43,657 bases of DNA from an uncultured Collinsella sp. (GCA_902494135.1 CABUSE010000001.1:1-43657), one strand, 5' to 3'; positions 29,945-37,934 are shown, counted from the stretch's first letter. Numbers and translations are program-made. Notes: generated from the sequence alone by a model not told the origin.

Positions 29945-31408
29945 ATGTCAGATACGAAGGCGAAGAAGACAAACAGACGTTTTAAGTTCAAATTACCGCA
30001 TGTCTATACGATCATGTTCTTGCTGATCGTTGTCTTTGCGGTTCTGACTTGGATCGTTCCCTCTGGTCAGTATCAGCGCAAGATGATTTCGACAGCGGCG
30101 GGCGAGCGTGAAGTCGCCGTTGCTGGGACCTATGAACAGGTCGATAAGAACTACACCGATTCCGAGACCGGCGAGACCATCAATCTGGGCCAGGATATCT
30201 TCGCGGTTCTGCAAGCGCCCACCAAGGGTATCCAAGAGGCTGCCGACGTCGTTGCGTTCGTCTTATTGATTGGCGGATCGTTCGCAATCATCACCAAGAC
30301 CAACGCTTTGAATGCCGGCATGAGCCGTGTGATTAAAAAGCTCAAGAACAAGGACATCCTCATCATTCCCATCACGATGACGTTGCTGTCCATTTGCGGC
30401 ACTACGTTTGGTATGTCTGAGGAAGCCCTACCGTTCTATGCCATCTTCATTCCCATCATGATGGGTATCGGTTATGACTCGATGACGGCATTCATCATCT
30501 GCTTCCTTGGTCCTAATCTGGGATATTGTGCCTCGACCATCGACCCGTTTAATGTTTTGATCGCCCAAGGCATCATTGGCATCGAGGGCAATCCGCAACT
30601 GTGGCTGCGCGCCATCTCTTGGGTCATCTTTACCGCCGTCGGTATCGCATGGGCGATGCGCTACGCCATGCGCGTCAAGAAAAACCCCGAGTCTTCCATT
30701 ACGTACGAGGACGATAAGCTCAAGCGTATCGAGTTTTCCGTGACCGATGCCTCCATCGAGGAAGAGTTCACTACCCGTCAGAAGCTCGTGCTTATCGATT
30801 TTGCCTGCGGTATGGGCATTATCGTCTGGGGTCTTGTTACCCAGGGTTGGTACATGAATGAGATTTCCGCCGTGTTCCTTGGCATGGGCTTGCTTGCCGG
30901 TATCCTGGGTGGCCTTGACCAGCAGACGATCGCCGAGGAGTTCGTTAAAGGCATTGCCGACTTTGCGTACGCCGCCATCGTTATCGGTATCGCTCGCGGC
31001 ATTCTGGTCATCGCCGAGGGCGGCATGATCATCGACACCATCCTCCAGGCGCTCGCTACTGCGCTCGCCGGTGCGCCCGCTGCCGTCTACACCACGTTTA
31101 TGTATATCGTCCTTGGCCTGCTCTCTTTGCTGGTTCCCTCGAGTTCTGGACTTGCGGCGCTCACCATGCCCGTCATGGGTCCGCTGACCGAGCTTATGGG
31201 CCTCAATCCCGAAGCTGCCGTTACCGCGCTCCAGTTTGCTAATCAGACCATCAACACCATCAGTCCCGTGGCGGGCATGACGGTCGCCGGCCTTGCCGTG
31301 GCTAAGATTTCGTTTGGCCAATGGTGGAAGACCATTTGGAAGTTCTTCATCTTCATGGTCGTCTTTGGCCTGATCGTAACGGCAATCTCTGGCATGCTTC
31401 CGGTGTAG
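29945..31408 (+). CDS. YfcC/DcuC-type membrane transporter of the fructosamine operon
   Basis: A 487-residue integral membrane carrier of the YfcC/DcuC superfamily with about eleven hydrophobic segments: FKLPHVYTIMFLLIVVFAVL at the start, GTTFGMSEEALPFYAIFIPI, LGLLSLLVPSSSGLAAL and INTISPVAGMTVAGLAVAKI near the end. Relatives carry amino acids, peptides or dicarboxylates. E. coli uses a different carrier type (FrlA) in its fructoselysine operon. As first gene of this operon it most likely imports the fructosamine. The ATG at 29945 follows GGAGG; an upstream extension overlaps the operator region and is rejected. Confidence 0.88.
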   Translation: MSDTKAKKTNRRFKFKLPHVYTIMFLLIVVFAVLTWIVPSGQYQRKMISTAAGEREVAVAGTYEQVDKNYTDSETGETINLGQDIFAVLQAPTKGIQEAADVVAFVLLIGGSFAIITKTNALNAGMSRVIKKLKNKDILIIPITMTLLSICGTTFGMSEEALPFYAIFIPIMMGIGYDSMTAFIICFLGPNLGYCASTIDPFNVLIAQGIIGIEGNPQLWLRAISWVIFTAVGIAWAMRYAMRVKKNPESSITYEDDKLKRIEFSVTDASIEEEFTTRQKLVLIDFACGMGIIVWGLVTQGWYMNEISAVFLGMGLLAGILGGLDQQTIAEEFVKGIADFAYAAIVIGIARGILVIAEGGMIIDTILQALATALAGAPAAVYTTFMYIVLGLLSLLVPSSSGLAALTMPVMGPLTELMGLNPEAAVTALQFANQTINTISPVAGMTVAGLAVAKISFGQWWKTIWKFFIFMVVFGLIVTAISGMLPV

Positions 31409-31417
31409 GTGGTTGTG

Positions 31418-33001
31418 ATGTCTGATCGTTTGACGGTCCTGACGTCTAAGAGCGTCTTTACCGGTACGGGGGACCTGCCGTTTGAAGGTTTCGTAGCGGT
31501 TCGTGGCAATCGAATTGAGGCGGTTGGCACCAAGTGTGAGGTAGCTTCGTATTTGACCCAAGCGGACGAGGCAGTTGACCTGGGCGACCGCACCGTCATG
31601 CCCGGCCTGATCGATGTGCATACCTTCTATACGGGCTGGGCGCTGCGGACGTTGGGGTCTGATCTGTCCGGCGTCGCTGATGCTAAAGAGGCCGTGTCGC
31701 TCTTGCGTGCATGGAAAGATGATCATCCGGATTGCGCGGCGGCTTTTGGCCACAACCTGCCCGAAACGTTGGCATCGGATGCCGAGAACGCAAATACAGC
31801 AGCTGCGTTTGACGAGTGTTTTGGTGATATCCCTGTCGTCTGCTTTACACCGGGCGCGGAGACCTGCGTTCTCAATGCTGCAGCCAGTGCGCGATACGGC
31901 TTTACACCCCAGGCGTGCTATGCCGAGAAGATCTGGCGCATGATGAGCGACTTCCTCGCGCTGCCCGAGGTGCGTGCCGGGTATTCGGACTACATGAGCA
32001 TGCTTAACGAGCGCGGCGTTACCGCCATCAAGGAGATGGCGTTTGATGACTACTACGGCTTTGCCGACGAAATGGCTCGCCGTGAGGAATCTGGTGAGCT
32101 GACGGTTCGCGTCTCTATGATGTCGCAGCCGGTGGGCGCTGGTGCAAATCTGGCATATGCTCGCGAGGCACGAGAGCGCTTCCGGGGACCGTTCGTTCGT
32201 TTTTCTGGCTTCAACCGTATGACCGATCGCGGCGTATGGGCGGGGCTTGCCGAGATGATAGACCCCTATGAGGACTCGGCCGATGCGGGCGCTGCCGGCA
32301 AGACGGTCGTCGAGGAGCCAGAGTGGGATCTGATTGAGAACGAGCTGCGTGCAATTGATGCTGACGGCTTCCGATATTCCTTGCATTGCCAGGGGGATGG
32401 CGCCGTTCGTCGCACCGTGGCGCTCTATGCCTCGCTGCCTCGAGACGAGCATGGACGGTTGCTTCGCCGCCATGCGATTACCGATCTCGAGAACTCTGAC
32501 CCGACCGATCTTGTCGAGTTTGGCAAGTTAGGTGGAATTTGCGAGGTCTATCCGCAGATTCTGACGCTAGACCGGCGCGAGGATTGCCTGTCGATGATGC
32601 GTCGACAAATTGGCGAGACGCGACTTTTGCACAGCTGGAATCGCCGCGGCATGGAAGATTCCGGATGCACGGTGTGCTGTGGCACGGATTTACCGCTGCT
32701 GATTCCGAGCCTGGGCGAGTCAATCTACAGCGCGTGCGGCGGATTCTTCGCCGACGGACTGCCCGTGAATGAGGTCAACGCGCTGACGCTTGTCGAGCTC
32801 TTGCGCGCTTGGACTGCCGGGGGCGCGTACGACCTGATGCGCGAAGACGAGCTGGGTACGCTTGAGGCTGGCAAGCTTGCCGATATCTGCGTGCTCGATC
32901 GGGATGTGTTCGACCTCGATTATCGCGACGCACGCGATCTTGCGGTTGATATGACGATGTCGGACGGACAAATCGTGTTCGATCGAAATAAGGAGGCATA
33001 A
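31418..33001 (+). CDS. Amidohydrolase (YtcJ-like) in the fructosamine operon
   Basis: 527 residues of the amidohydrolase-3 type: FVAVRGNRIEAVG, then VMPGLIDVHTFYTGWALR, VTAIKEMAFDDYYGFADEMA, RYSLHCQGDGAVRRTVALYA, CCGTDLPLLIPSLGESIY, and the terminal GTLEAGKLADICVLDRDVFD. The usual His-x-His after the first strand is HTF here, so one metal ligand may be replaced. The family hydrolyses amide-like bonds. It is not part of the E. coli frl set; it could release fructosamine or its amino acid from a blocked or peptide form. The ATG at 31418 is nine bases after the carrier gene. Confidence 0.82.
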   Translation: MSDRLTVLTSKSVFTGTGDLPFEGFVAVRGNRIEAVGTKCEVASYLTQADEAVDLGDRTVMPGLIDVHTFYTGWALRTLGSDLSGVADAKEAVSLLRAWKDDHPDCAAAFGHNLPETLASDAENANTAAAFDECFGDIPVVCFTPGAETCVLNAAASARYGFTPQACYAEKIWRMMSDFLALPEVRAGYSDYMSMLNERGVTAIKEMAFDDYYGFADEMARREESGELTVRVSMMSQPVGAGANLAYAREARERFRGPFVRFSGFNRMTDRGVWAGLAEMIDPYEDSADAGAAGKTVVEEPEWDLIENELRAIDADGFRYSLHCQGDGAVRRTVALYASLPRDEHGRLLRRHAITDLENSDPTDLVEFGKLGGICEVYPQILTLDRREDCLSMMRRQIGETRLLHSWNRRGMEDSGCTVCCGTDLPLLIPSLGESIYSACGGFFADGLPVNEVNALTLVELLRAWTAGGAYDLMREDELGTLEAGKLADICVLDRDVFDLDYRDARDLAVDMTMSDGQIVFDRNKEA

Positions 33002-33002
33002 G

Positions 33003-33854
33003 ATGTCTGAATCCAAACCGACGCTGCGCCGCGAACAGATTGCGGGCATGAATATCCACTACATCATGTGGTCGCTCGATTACTTCCTTGATGTGCAGCA
33101 GCGCTTGGGCTTTGAGTCCATTGAGCTGTGGTGCGCGGAGCCACATGTGACGCTCGACCACACGGGCTACTTTGAGGCTGAGGTCCTGGCGAAAAAAGCT
33201 GCAGACCGTGGGCTTAGGTATCGTACTCTGTGTCCCGAGAATGTTGTCTATCCTTGGCAGTACTGCGCACGCAAGCCGCTGCATGAACAGCGCAGCTTGG
33301 CGTACTTTAAGCACGGCATTGAGCTTGCCGAGGTACTTGGGTGCGACCGTATGTCCGTCAACTCGGGCTGGGGCGACTGGGACGAGGACCGCGAGGAAGC
33401 CTGGAAGCGCAGCCGCGAGCACTTGTCCATTCTTGCGGAGTATGCCGGCGAGCACGGTCTGGTGCTTACGATGGAAAGCCTGCGTCCCGAGGAGAGCAAC
33501 CTTGTGACGACGGTTTCCGATGCGAAGCGCATGATTGACGAGGTCGCGAGCCCGTACTTACAGCCCATGGTTGATACAACCGCGATGGGCGTTGCAGGCG
33601 AGACGCTCGAGGACTGGTTTGCCGCCTTTGGTGATGGGGCAATTCACGAGATGCACTTTATCGACGGTGACCCGTATGGCCATCTGGTGTGGGGCGATGG
33701 CAAGCACGATATGGACGCCTTCGTCGCCACACTCAACGCCCATGGTTTCGACGGCATGCTGGGCCAGGAAATCACGGACGGTCGTTACTACGATGACCCG
33801 GCGGCGGCAGATGCCAAGAACATGGCCGCATTCGAGAAATATCTGATTGACTAA
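33003..33854 (+). CDS. frlC: FrlC-like fructosamine epimerase/isomerase (TIM barrel)
   Basis: 283 residues of the xylose-isomerase-like barrel family. FESIELWCAEPHVTLDHTGY, then LCPENVVYPWQYC, LVLTMESLRPEESNLVTTV and PMVDTTAMGVAGETLEDWF align by eye with E. coli FrlC, the fructoselysine 3-epimerase that lets psicoselysine enter the pathway. Metal ligands would be the Glu of MESL, Asp of MVDT, His of HFID and Glu of GQEI. AAGGAGG at the end of the amidohydrolase gene serves as ribosome site. Exact substrate is inferred. Confidence 0.8.
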   Translation: MSESKPTLRREQIAGMNIHYIMWSLDYFLDVQQRLGFESIELWCAEPHVTLDHTGYFEAEVLAKKAADRGLRYRTLCPENVVYPWQYCARKPLHEQRSLAYFKHGIELAEVLGCDRMSVNSGWGDWDEDREEAWKRSREHLSILAEYAGEHGLVLTMESLRPEESNLVTTVSDAKRMIDEVASPYLQPMVDTTAMGVAGETLEDWFAAFGDGAIHEMHFIDGDPYGHLVWGDGKHDMDAFVATLNAHGFDGMLGQEITDGRYYDDPAAADAKNMAAFEKYLID

Positions 33855-33915
33855 AACAACTATCGGCCACGCAGCCAACGTCATTGATTGCGGCCAAACA
33901 AGAAAGGAACTGGAT

Positions 33916-34884
33916 ATGAACGCACACGATCTGATCAAAGAGGCAATTGCCGAGAAGGGCAAGTTCGACAGCGTCTACTGGATTGCTTGCGGTGGCTCCA
34001 TGATCGATTTGATCCCGGCTCATGAGCTTCTGCAGCGCGAGGCAACCACCTTCACTTCGTATATCTATACCGCGCGTGAATTCGACATTATGCGTCCGCG
34101 TCGTCTGGGCGAGAAGTCCCTGGTCATCGCTTGCAGCCACAGTGGCAATACCCCGGAGGTCGTCGAGGGCTGCGAGATTGCCCTTGCCGCCGGCGCTACG
34201 GTGATCGCCCAGACCGACAACGCTGGATCTAAGATCGACTCCGGCAAGTGGACCACGTGGGTCTACCCGTGGGGCGAGGGTGTGCCGCAGGCCGAGGTCC
34301 CCGCTGGTATTTCGCTGTCGCTTGCGGCAGAGCTGCTCGATCAGCAGGAGGGCTACGCCGATCTTGCCGATATGTATGCCGGTATCGCCGAGATGGATAA
34401 GATCCTTCCCCCGGCACGCGAGAAGGTAAATGCCGAGCTGGGCGATCGCTTTGCCAAGCTTTGCCAGGAGCACGAGTTCTTCTATATTCTGGGCAGCGGT
34501 CCCAACTTTAGCCAGACCTACGGTTTCGCTATCTGCTCTCTTATGGAGATGCAGTGGCAGCACTGCAGCTACATCCACTCTGCCGAGTACTTCCACGGCC
34601 CCTTCGAGGCTACTCAGGATGGCGTTTTTTACTTCCTGCAGATGGGCTCCAGCGAGTGCCGTGCTATGGACGAGCGCGCCCTGGCGTTCCTTAAGACGCA
34701 TACCGATACGCTGATGGTGCTCGATGCCAAGGAGTACGGTATGGAAGCCGTGCCGGCGAGCGTCCGTGCCTATCTGGATCCGGTGCTGTTCTACGCCATG
34801 AACTGCGAGCTGCGTGCTGCACGCGGCAAGGTGTTTGATCACGATCCCGATTTCCGCCGCTATATGGGTGTTGTCGAGTACTAG
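33916..34884 (+). CDS. frlB: FrlB-like fructosamine 6-phosphate deglycase (SIS domains)
   Basis: 322 residues with two sugar-isomerase (SIS) domains. YWIACGGSMIDLIPAHEL and VIACSHSGNTPEVVEG mark the first; FYILGSGPNFSQTYGFAICS, then IHSAEYFHGPFEAT the second. The end, FDHDPDFRRYMGVVEY, parallels the end of E. coli FrlB. FrlB splits fructoselysine 6-phosphate to lysine and glucose 6-phosphate. AGAAAGGAA precedes the ATG, 61 bases after the FrlC-like gene. Which amino acid is released is unknown. Confidence 0.87.
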   Translation: MNAHDLIKEAIAEKGKFDSVYWIACGGSMIDLIPAHELLQREATTFTSYIYTAREFDIMRPRRLGEKSLVIACSHSGNTPEVVEGCEIALAAGATVIAQTDNAGSKIDSGKWTTWVYPWGEGVPQAEVPAGISLSLAAELLDQQEGYADLADMYAGIAEMDKILPPAREKVNAELGDRFAKLCQEHEFFYILGSGPNFSQTYGFAICSLMEMQWQHCSYIHSAEYFHGPFEATQDGVFYFLQMGSSECRAMDERALAFLKTHTDTLMVLDAKEYGMEAVPASVRAYLDPVLFYAMNCELRAARGKVFDHDPDFRRYMGVVEY

Positions 34885-34898
34885 AAGGGACAAAGGCC

Positions 34899-35762
34899 AT
34901 GGCATTTAACGTTAACGCGCTCGGATTTGGCGACAACGTCGTCGATCGCTACGAGCATATCCACACCATGTATCCCGGCGGCAATGCGGTGAACTTCGCC
35001 GTTTATGCCAAGAAATGCGGTGCCGCACGCTCCGCATACATGGGCATTTTTGGCAATGACGCCGCTGCCGAGCATGTCATTGCAAGCCTCGAGGATGAGG
35101 GCATCGAGCTTGACAAGTGCGAGCAGATGATTGGCGAGAACGGAGCGGCTCGCGTGACCGTCGTTGACGGTGACCGTGTCTTCCTTGGCTCCAACGAGGG
35201 CGGTATCCGTGGCGATGCGCGCTATGTCCTCGATCGCTTTGACCTTTCGTACATGAAGCAGTTCGATGTGGTTCATTCGGGCAACTATTGCTTTACCGAG
35301 CGCGAGCTGCCCAAGCTGAAGGCTGCGGGCGTCACGGTCTCTTTTGACTTTTCGGACGACTCCACCGACGAGTACTACGAGCAGATTGCGCCCTACGTCG
35401 ATTTTGCTTTCTTTAGTGCGGCGGATGCCGCGAGTGAGGACGAAATCCGCGAGCGTTTGGCATGGGTGAAGGGCTTGGGTCCGCGTTTTGTGTCGGCTAC
35501 GGCGGGCGCCGAGGGCTGCATTGCTTATGACGGCGAGCGTTATTACCGCCAGCTGGCTAAACCGGTAACGGACATGAAGGACACCATGGGAGCGGGCGAC
35601 TCGTTCCTCACCTCGTTTTTGATGTGCTATCTCGATTCCGCCAAGCGTGGTGAGGATGGCGCCGAGGCCATCGAGCGCGCGCTCGACTTTGCTGCCGGGT
35701 TTGCCTCGACCGTGTGCGGCATGGAAGGTTCTTGGGGCCACGGAGCACCAATCGTCGAATAG
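34899..35762 (+). CDS. frlD: FrlD-like fructosamine kinase (PfkB family)
   Basis: A 287-residue ribokinase-fold kinase. ALGFGDNVVDRYEHIHTMYP and GGNAVNFAVYAKKCG at the start, VFLGSNEGGIRGD, VTVSFDFSDDSTDEYYEQIA and the ATP/active-site motif DTMGAGDSFLTSFL with the catalytic Asp. Spacing and wording follow E. coli FrlD, which phosphorylates fructoselysine at the 6 position. It starts 14 bases after the deglycase gene with GAAGGGA ahead. Last gene of the operon; two strong hairpins follow. Confidence 0.88.
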   Translation: MAFNVNALGFGDNVVDRYEHIHTMYPGGNAVNFAVYAKKCGAARSAYMGIFGNDAAAEHVIASLEDEGIELDKCEQMIGENGAARVTVVDGDRVFLGSNEGGIRGDARYVLDRFDLSYMKQFDVVHSGNYCFTERELPKLKAAGVTVSFDFSDDSTDEYYEQIAPYVDFAFFSAADAASEDEIRERLAWVKGLGPRFVSATAGAEGCIAYDGERYYRQLAKPVTDMKDTMGAGDSFLTSFLMCYLDSAKRGEDGAEAIERALDFAAGFASTVCGMEGSWGHGAPIVE

Positions 35763-35768
35763 CCGAGC

Positions 35769-35802
35769 GGTCCCGGGGAGGTGCAGGATCCTCCCCGGGA
35801 CC
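35769..35802 (+). terminator. Hairpin after frlD
   Basis: A perfect 13-bp G+C-rich stem (GGTCCCGGGGAGG, 35769-35781, with 35790-35802) and an 8-base loop; no T-run follows, so it may act with the next hairpin. Confidence 0.65.
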
Positions 35803-35815
35803 TCGTGTGCAAAAC

Positions 35816-35873
35816 ATGCCAAATATGAGTAATGTATCCATTCCGGTAACAGTACTCATATTTGGCATTTTTT
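35816..35873. terminator. Terminator between convergent frlD and tatD-type genes
   Basis: A perfect 16-bp stem, ATGCCAAATATGAGTA (35816-35831) with 35853-35868, a 21-base loop and six T residues on the plus strand. Confidence 0.8.
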
Positions 35874-35884
35874 GCCCACAGGGG

Positions 35885-36667
35885 TTAGCGAAGGTCAAAT
35901 ACAGAGCGCGCATTTGCTAAAACTGCCGACTCGATGCGCTTTGCGTCACAGTCTTTGAGCGAGGCGATGCGCTCTGAGGTTCTTGTGAGCGATCTGATGA
36001 GCGACTGCGCGCTTGTTTCTGTGTTTGGCTCGGCCGGCGCATCGGTCTCGAGCAGTAGACGGTCGAGTGGAATCTGTCGGGCATATTCGCGACCGCGCTT
36101 GGTGGCGAGCATACGCTCGTTCACGGAAAAATAGCAGCCTGCGTTTCGCGCACGGGCGAGTTCGTCCGAAGTGCCGCTAAACCAGTGGAAGATGATAGCG
36201 GGGGAGTCGGGGTTTGGGATGAGTAGTCCATGCGATTCGAGGATGTCCAGTACGGCTCCTGCCGAACGAACGGCGTGAATTGATATTACGCGCCCGGTAA
36301 GAGGATGCTGCACGAGTGTATCGCAGAGCCGGTCAAATGCCTGTATTTGTAGCGGCTCACTTCCATCAAAGCGCGCGGAAAAGTCGAGTCCCACCTCGCC
36401 AACAAAACGCTCTTGCGCGGCAATTTGGCAGAGTAGGTCAATTTCTGCGTTGCCGCATCGCTCGTCGGCGAGCCACCGGGGATGGAGGCCGATACCCTTG
36501 ATGACGGTAGGAGGGCGACGGGTTCGCCTATGTGCGCTAGCGAAGTCACGTGGATCGACGCCGCAATCAAATAGACCCAAGCCCAGCGCCGTTGCCTCAT
36601 CGGCAACGGCGTCCGGGTGAGCCATTAAATCAAGATGGCAGTGTGCATCAAATAACCGGGGCTCCAT
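35885..36667 (-). CDS. TatD-family metal-dependent hydrolase/DNase
   Basis: 260 residues. Metal ligands are in LFDAHCHLDLMAHP, RFVGEVGLDFSARF, ISIHAVRSAG, IIFHWFSGT and LLLETDAPAEP, the complete TatD set. The family acts on DNA ends and damaged DNA or related phosphodiesters. GLHPRWL replaces the more usual GIHPH context. GGAG lies ten bases upstream of the ATG at 36667. It follows the TcdA-like gene by 14 bases and is probably co-transcribed with it. Confidence 0.88.
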   Translation of the reverse strand: MEPRLFDAHCHLDLMAHPDAVADEATALGLGLFDCGVDPRDFASAHRRTRRPPTVIKGIGLHPRWLADERCGNAEIDLLCQIAAQERFVGEVGLDFSARFDGSEPLQIQAFDRLCDTLVQHPLTGRVISIHAVRSAGAVLDILESHGLLIPNPDSPAIIFHWFSGTSDELARARNAGCYFSVNERMLATKRGREYARQIPLDRLLLETDAPAEPNTETSAQSLIRSLTRTSERIASLKDCDAKRIESAVLANARSVFDLR

Positions 36668-36681
36668 CTCGGCGCGCTCCG

Positions 36682-37473
36682 CTAGTCTAGGCGCTGGCCA
36701 TCGGCGCGCACGCGCTCGGTGCCGCGGCCACTGATCTGGCGGATAACCTCGCCGGCGATCATCTGGCCCATGATGGGCGGCATAAAGCTGGCGGTTCCCA
36801 GCTCGGTGCGCTCGTGGATATTGGAAGGGTCGCGGGGCTGAGTCTTAACCGATTCCTCGCAGCTAAACAGTACATGTAGGCTCTTGATTCCGCGCTTCTT
36901 GCATTCTTTGCGCATGATGCGGCTCATGGGGTCACGTACCGTATCGAAAATGTCGGCAAAGCGGAGGCACTCGGGATGGAGCTTGTTGGCCCCGCCCATG
37001 GAGCTAACCAAACGAATGTCGTGGTCCTGAGCATATTTGGCAATGGTGAGCTTGGCCGAGATGGTGTCGATGGCGTCGACGACGTAGTCGAGCTTGCCGT
37101 CTGTTTGCTCCAAAACGCTCGCGAAGAACTCGTCGATGTTGTCGCTCAGCAGGTATTCGGTGCGCTTGATAACGGTGGCGGCGGGATTGATATCGCGAAT
37201 CATGGCTTCCATCACGTCAACCTTGCGCTTGCCGATGGTGCTGTGAAAGGCGATGGCCTGGCGATTGATATTGCTGGGCGCGATGATGTCCTTGTCCAGA
37301 ATTACAAAATGACCAATGCCGCCGCGGGCAAGTGCCTCGCAGCAATTGGAGCCCACGCCTCCGCAGCCGAGCACCAACACCGTGGCGTTGGCGAGTTTAT
37401 TGAGTGCCTCGCGGCCCATGATGATCTCGAGCTTGGTATCGCGCGTCTCGACGAGAGCAGCAGTTTTGGTCAT
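36682..37473 (-). CDS. tcdA: tRNA threonylcarbamoyladenosine dehydratase-like protein (TcdA/ThiF fold)
   Basis: 263 residues of the ThiF/MoeB adenylating fold. The nucleotide motif is VLVLGCGGVGSNCCEALARG, followed by DKDIIAPSNINRQAIAFHST. VDAIDTISAKLTIAKYAQD and VSSMGGANKLHPECLRFADI are typical of TcdA, which cyclises the t6A modification of tRNA position 37. The second of two close ATG codons (37473) is chosen because GGAGG ends six bases ahead of it. A perfect TATAAT lies at 37523-37518 on the minus strand. Assignment within the ThiF superfamily is good. Confidence 0.87.
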   Translation of the reverse strand: MTKTAALVETRDTKLEIIMGREALNKLANATVLVLGCGGVGSNCCEALARGGIGHFVILDKDIIAPSNINRQAIAFHSTIGKRKVDVMEAMIRDINPAATVIKRTEYLLSDNIDEFFASVLEQTDGKLDYVVDAIDTISAKLTIAKYAQDHDIRLVSSMGGANKLHPECLRFADIFDTVRDPMSRIMRKECKKRGIKSLHVLFSCEESVKTQPRDPSNIHERTELGTASFMPPIMGQMIAGEVIRQISGRGTERVRADGQRLD

Positions 37474-37517
37474 AGACATCCTCCGATGGGGAAGCGAATC
37501 GTGTTTTAGCTATCGTC

Positions 37518-37523
37518 ATTATA
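37518..37523 (-). promoter_or_regulatory. -10 element of the tcdA-tatD transcript
   Basis: TATAAT on the minus strand, 45 bases ahead of the start codon; no clear -35 is visible. Confidence 0.5.
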
Positions 37524-37560
37524 GGTATTATCGCGATTTCATTTGAGCCCTTGGGGCTTG

Positions 37561-37589
37561 TTGAAATGGGATCGGGATTCGCATAAGAT
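37561..37589 (+). promoter_or_regulatory. Promoter for a candidate antisense RNA
   Basis: TTGAAA (37561-37566), a 17-base spacer, TAAGAT (37584-37589). It points towards the 3' end of the small peptide gene, and no open frame follows. Confidence 0.55.
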
Positions 37590-37595
37590 TGAAGC

Positions 37596-37690
37596 AGATG
37601 GCACCCGTTGCAGCGGGTTGGCCAACTCCGAAACACGTTTATGGCGTGAGAAGTGGCCGTCTTCGCATTACGCGGGGGCGGCTATTTCAT
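37596..37690 (+). ncRNA. Candidate antisense RNA opposite the toxin-like gene
   Basis: Expected transcript from the promoter at 37561-37589. It ends near a hairpin, GCCGTCTTCGC (37656-37666) with GCGGGGGCGGC (37672-37682), followed by TATTTCATT. Three of the pairs are G-T, so the hairpin is stable only in plus-strand RNA, which supports this direction. It would overlap the 3' part of the peptide mRNA, like RatA over txpA. Ends are estimates; no expression evidence. Confidence 0.4.
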
Positions 37691-37768
37691 TCGACCTCCA
37701 ATGTGGATGCCGAGCTCCACAGCCGCGATTACAAGCAATAACAACGTCAGGACATCGTCAATACTCAT
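37682..37768 (-). CDS. 28-residue hydrophobic peptide, type I toxin candidate
   Basis: The peptide starts MSIDDVLTLLLLVIAAVELG, one membrane-spanning segment, and ends GGRMK. The pattern resembles small holin-like or TxpA-type toxins. AAGGAG lies seven bases ahead of the ATG but is predicted to be masked: CTCC and CTC (37796-37793, 37784-37782 region) form a 7-bp hairpin with GAG and GGAG of the ribosome site. A perfect TATAAT (37825-37820) under a LexA-like box drives it, the mRNA ends are complementary, and an antisense RNA is possible. It is divergent from sdpR-sdpI. Toxicity is inferred. Confidence 0.6.
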   Translation of the reverse strand: MSIDDVLTLLLLVIAAVELGIHIGGRMK

Positions 37769-37819
37769 AGTCCATCTCCTTCTCGGGTAGAGGGAGCTGG
37801 CCCATCTGCTTCAACTTCC

Positions 37820-37848
37820 ATTATAGCTAAATACGAACGAATGTTCTA
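37820..37848 (-). promoter_or_regulatory. Promoter of the toxin-like peptide
   Basis: On the minus strand: TAGAAC (37848-37843), a 17-base spacer, TATAAT (37825-37820). The -35 overlaps the LexA-like box. Confidence 0.65.
37834..37847. promoter_or_regulatory. LexA-like SOS box over the toxin promoter
   Basis: CGAACGAATGTTCT matches 13 of 14 positions of CGAACRNRYGTTCG, with the GAAC-N4-GTTC core intact. It lies between the -35 and -10 of the peptide promoter. Confidence 0.7.
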
Positions 37849-37862
37849 TAGATGCTGCTGTA

Positions 37863-37900
37863 TTAGATAATTAGACAAACATCTAAATATCGAGTATAGT
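37863..37900 (+). promoter_or_regulatory. Promoter and operator candidate of sdpR-sdpI
   Basis: TTAGAC (37871-37876), an 18-base spacer, TATAGT (37895-37900). A 6-bp inverted repeat, TTAGAT (37863-37868) with ATCTAA (37881-37886), covers the -35 and would suit an ArsR-type autorepressor. Confidence 0.5.
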
Positions 37901-37934
37901 GTGCGCGTCGAACGAAATGATGAGAGGAGGTCTT

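Larger units (their letters stand above)
37589..37814 (-). other. 13-bp inverted repeat joining the two ends of the peptide mRNA
   Basis: TTGAAGCAGATGG occurs on the plus strand at 37589-37601 and on the minus strand at 37814-37802. In a minus-strand transcript starting near 37813 the 5' end could pair over 13 bases with its own 3' region. Such fold-back pairing is typical of type I toxin mRNAs. Confidence 0.6.

Noticed and set aside
30428..32473. A 681-codon open frame on the minus strand opposite the carrier and amidohydrolase genes
   Set aside because: It spans two real genes and their junction on the other strand and shows no protein-like pattern.
37590..37660. tRNA-like sequence
   Set aside because: Short GC-rich hairpins occur, but there is no acceptor pairing, T-arm word or correct length for a cloverleaf.
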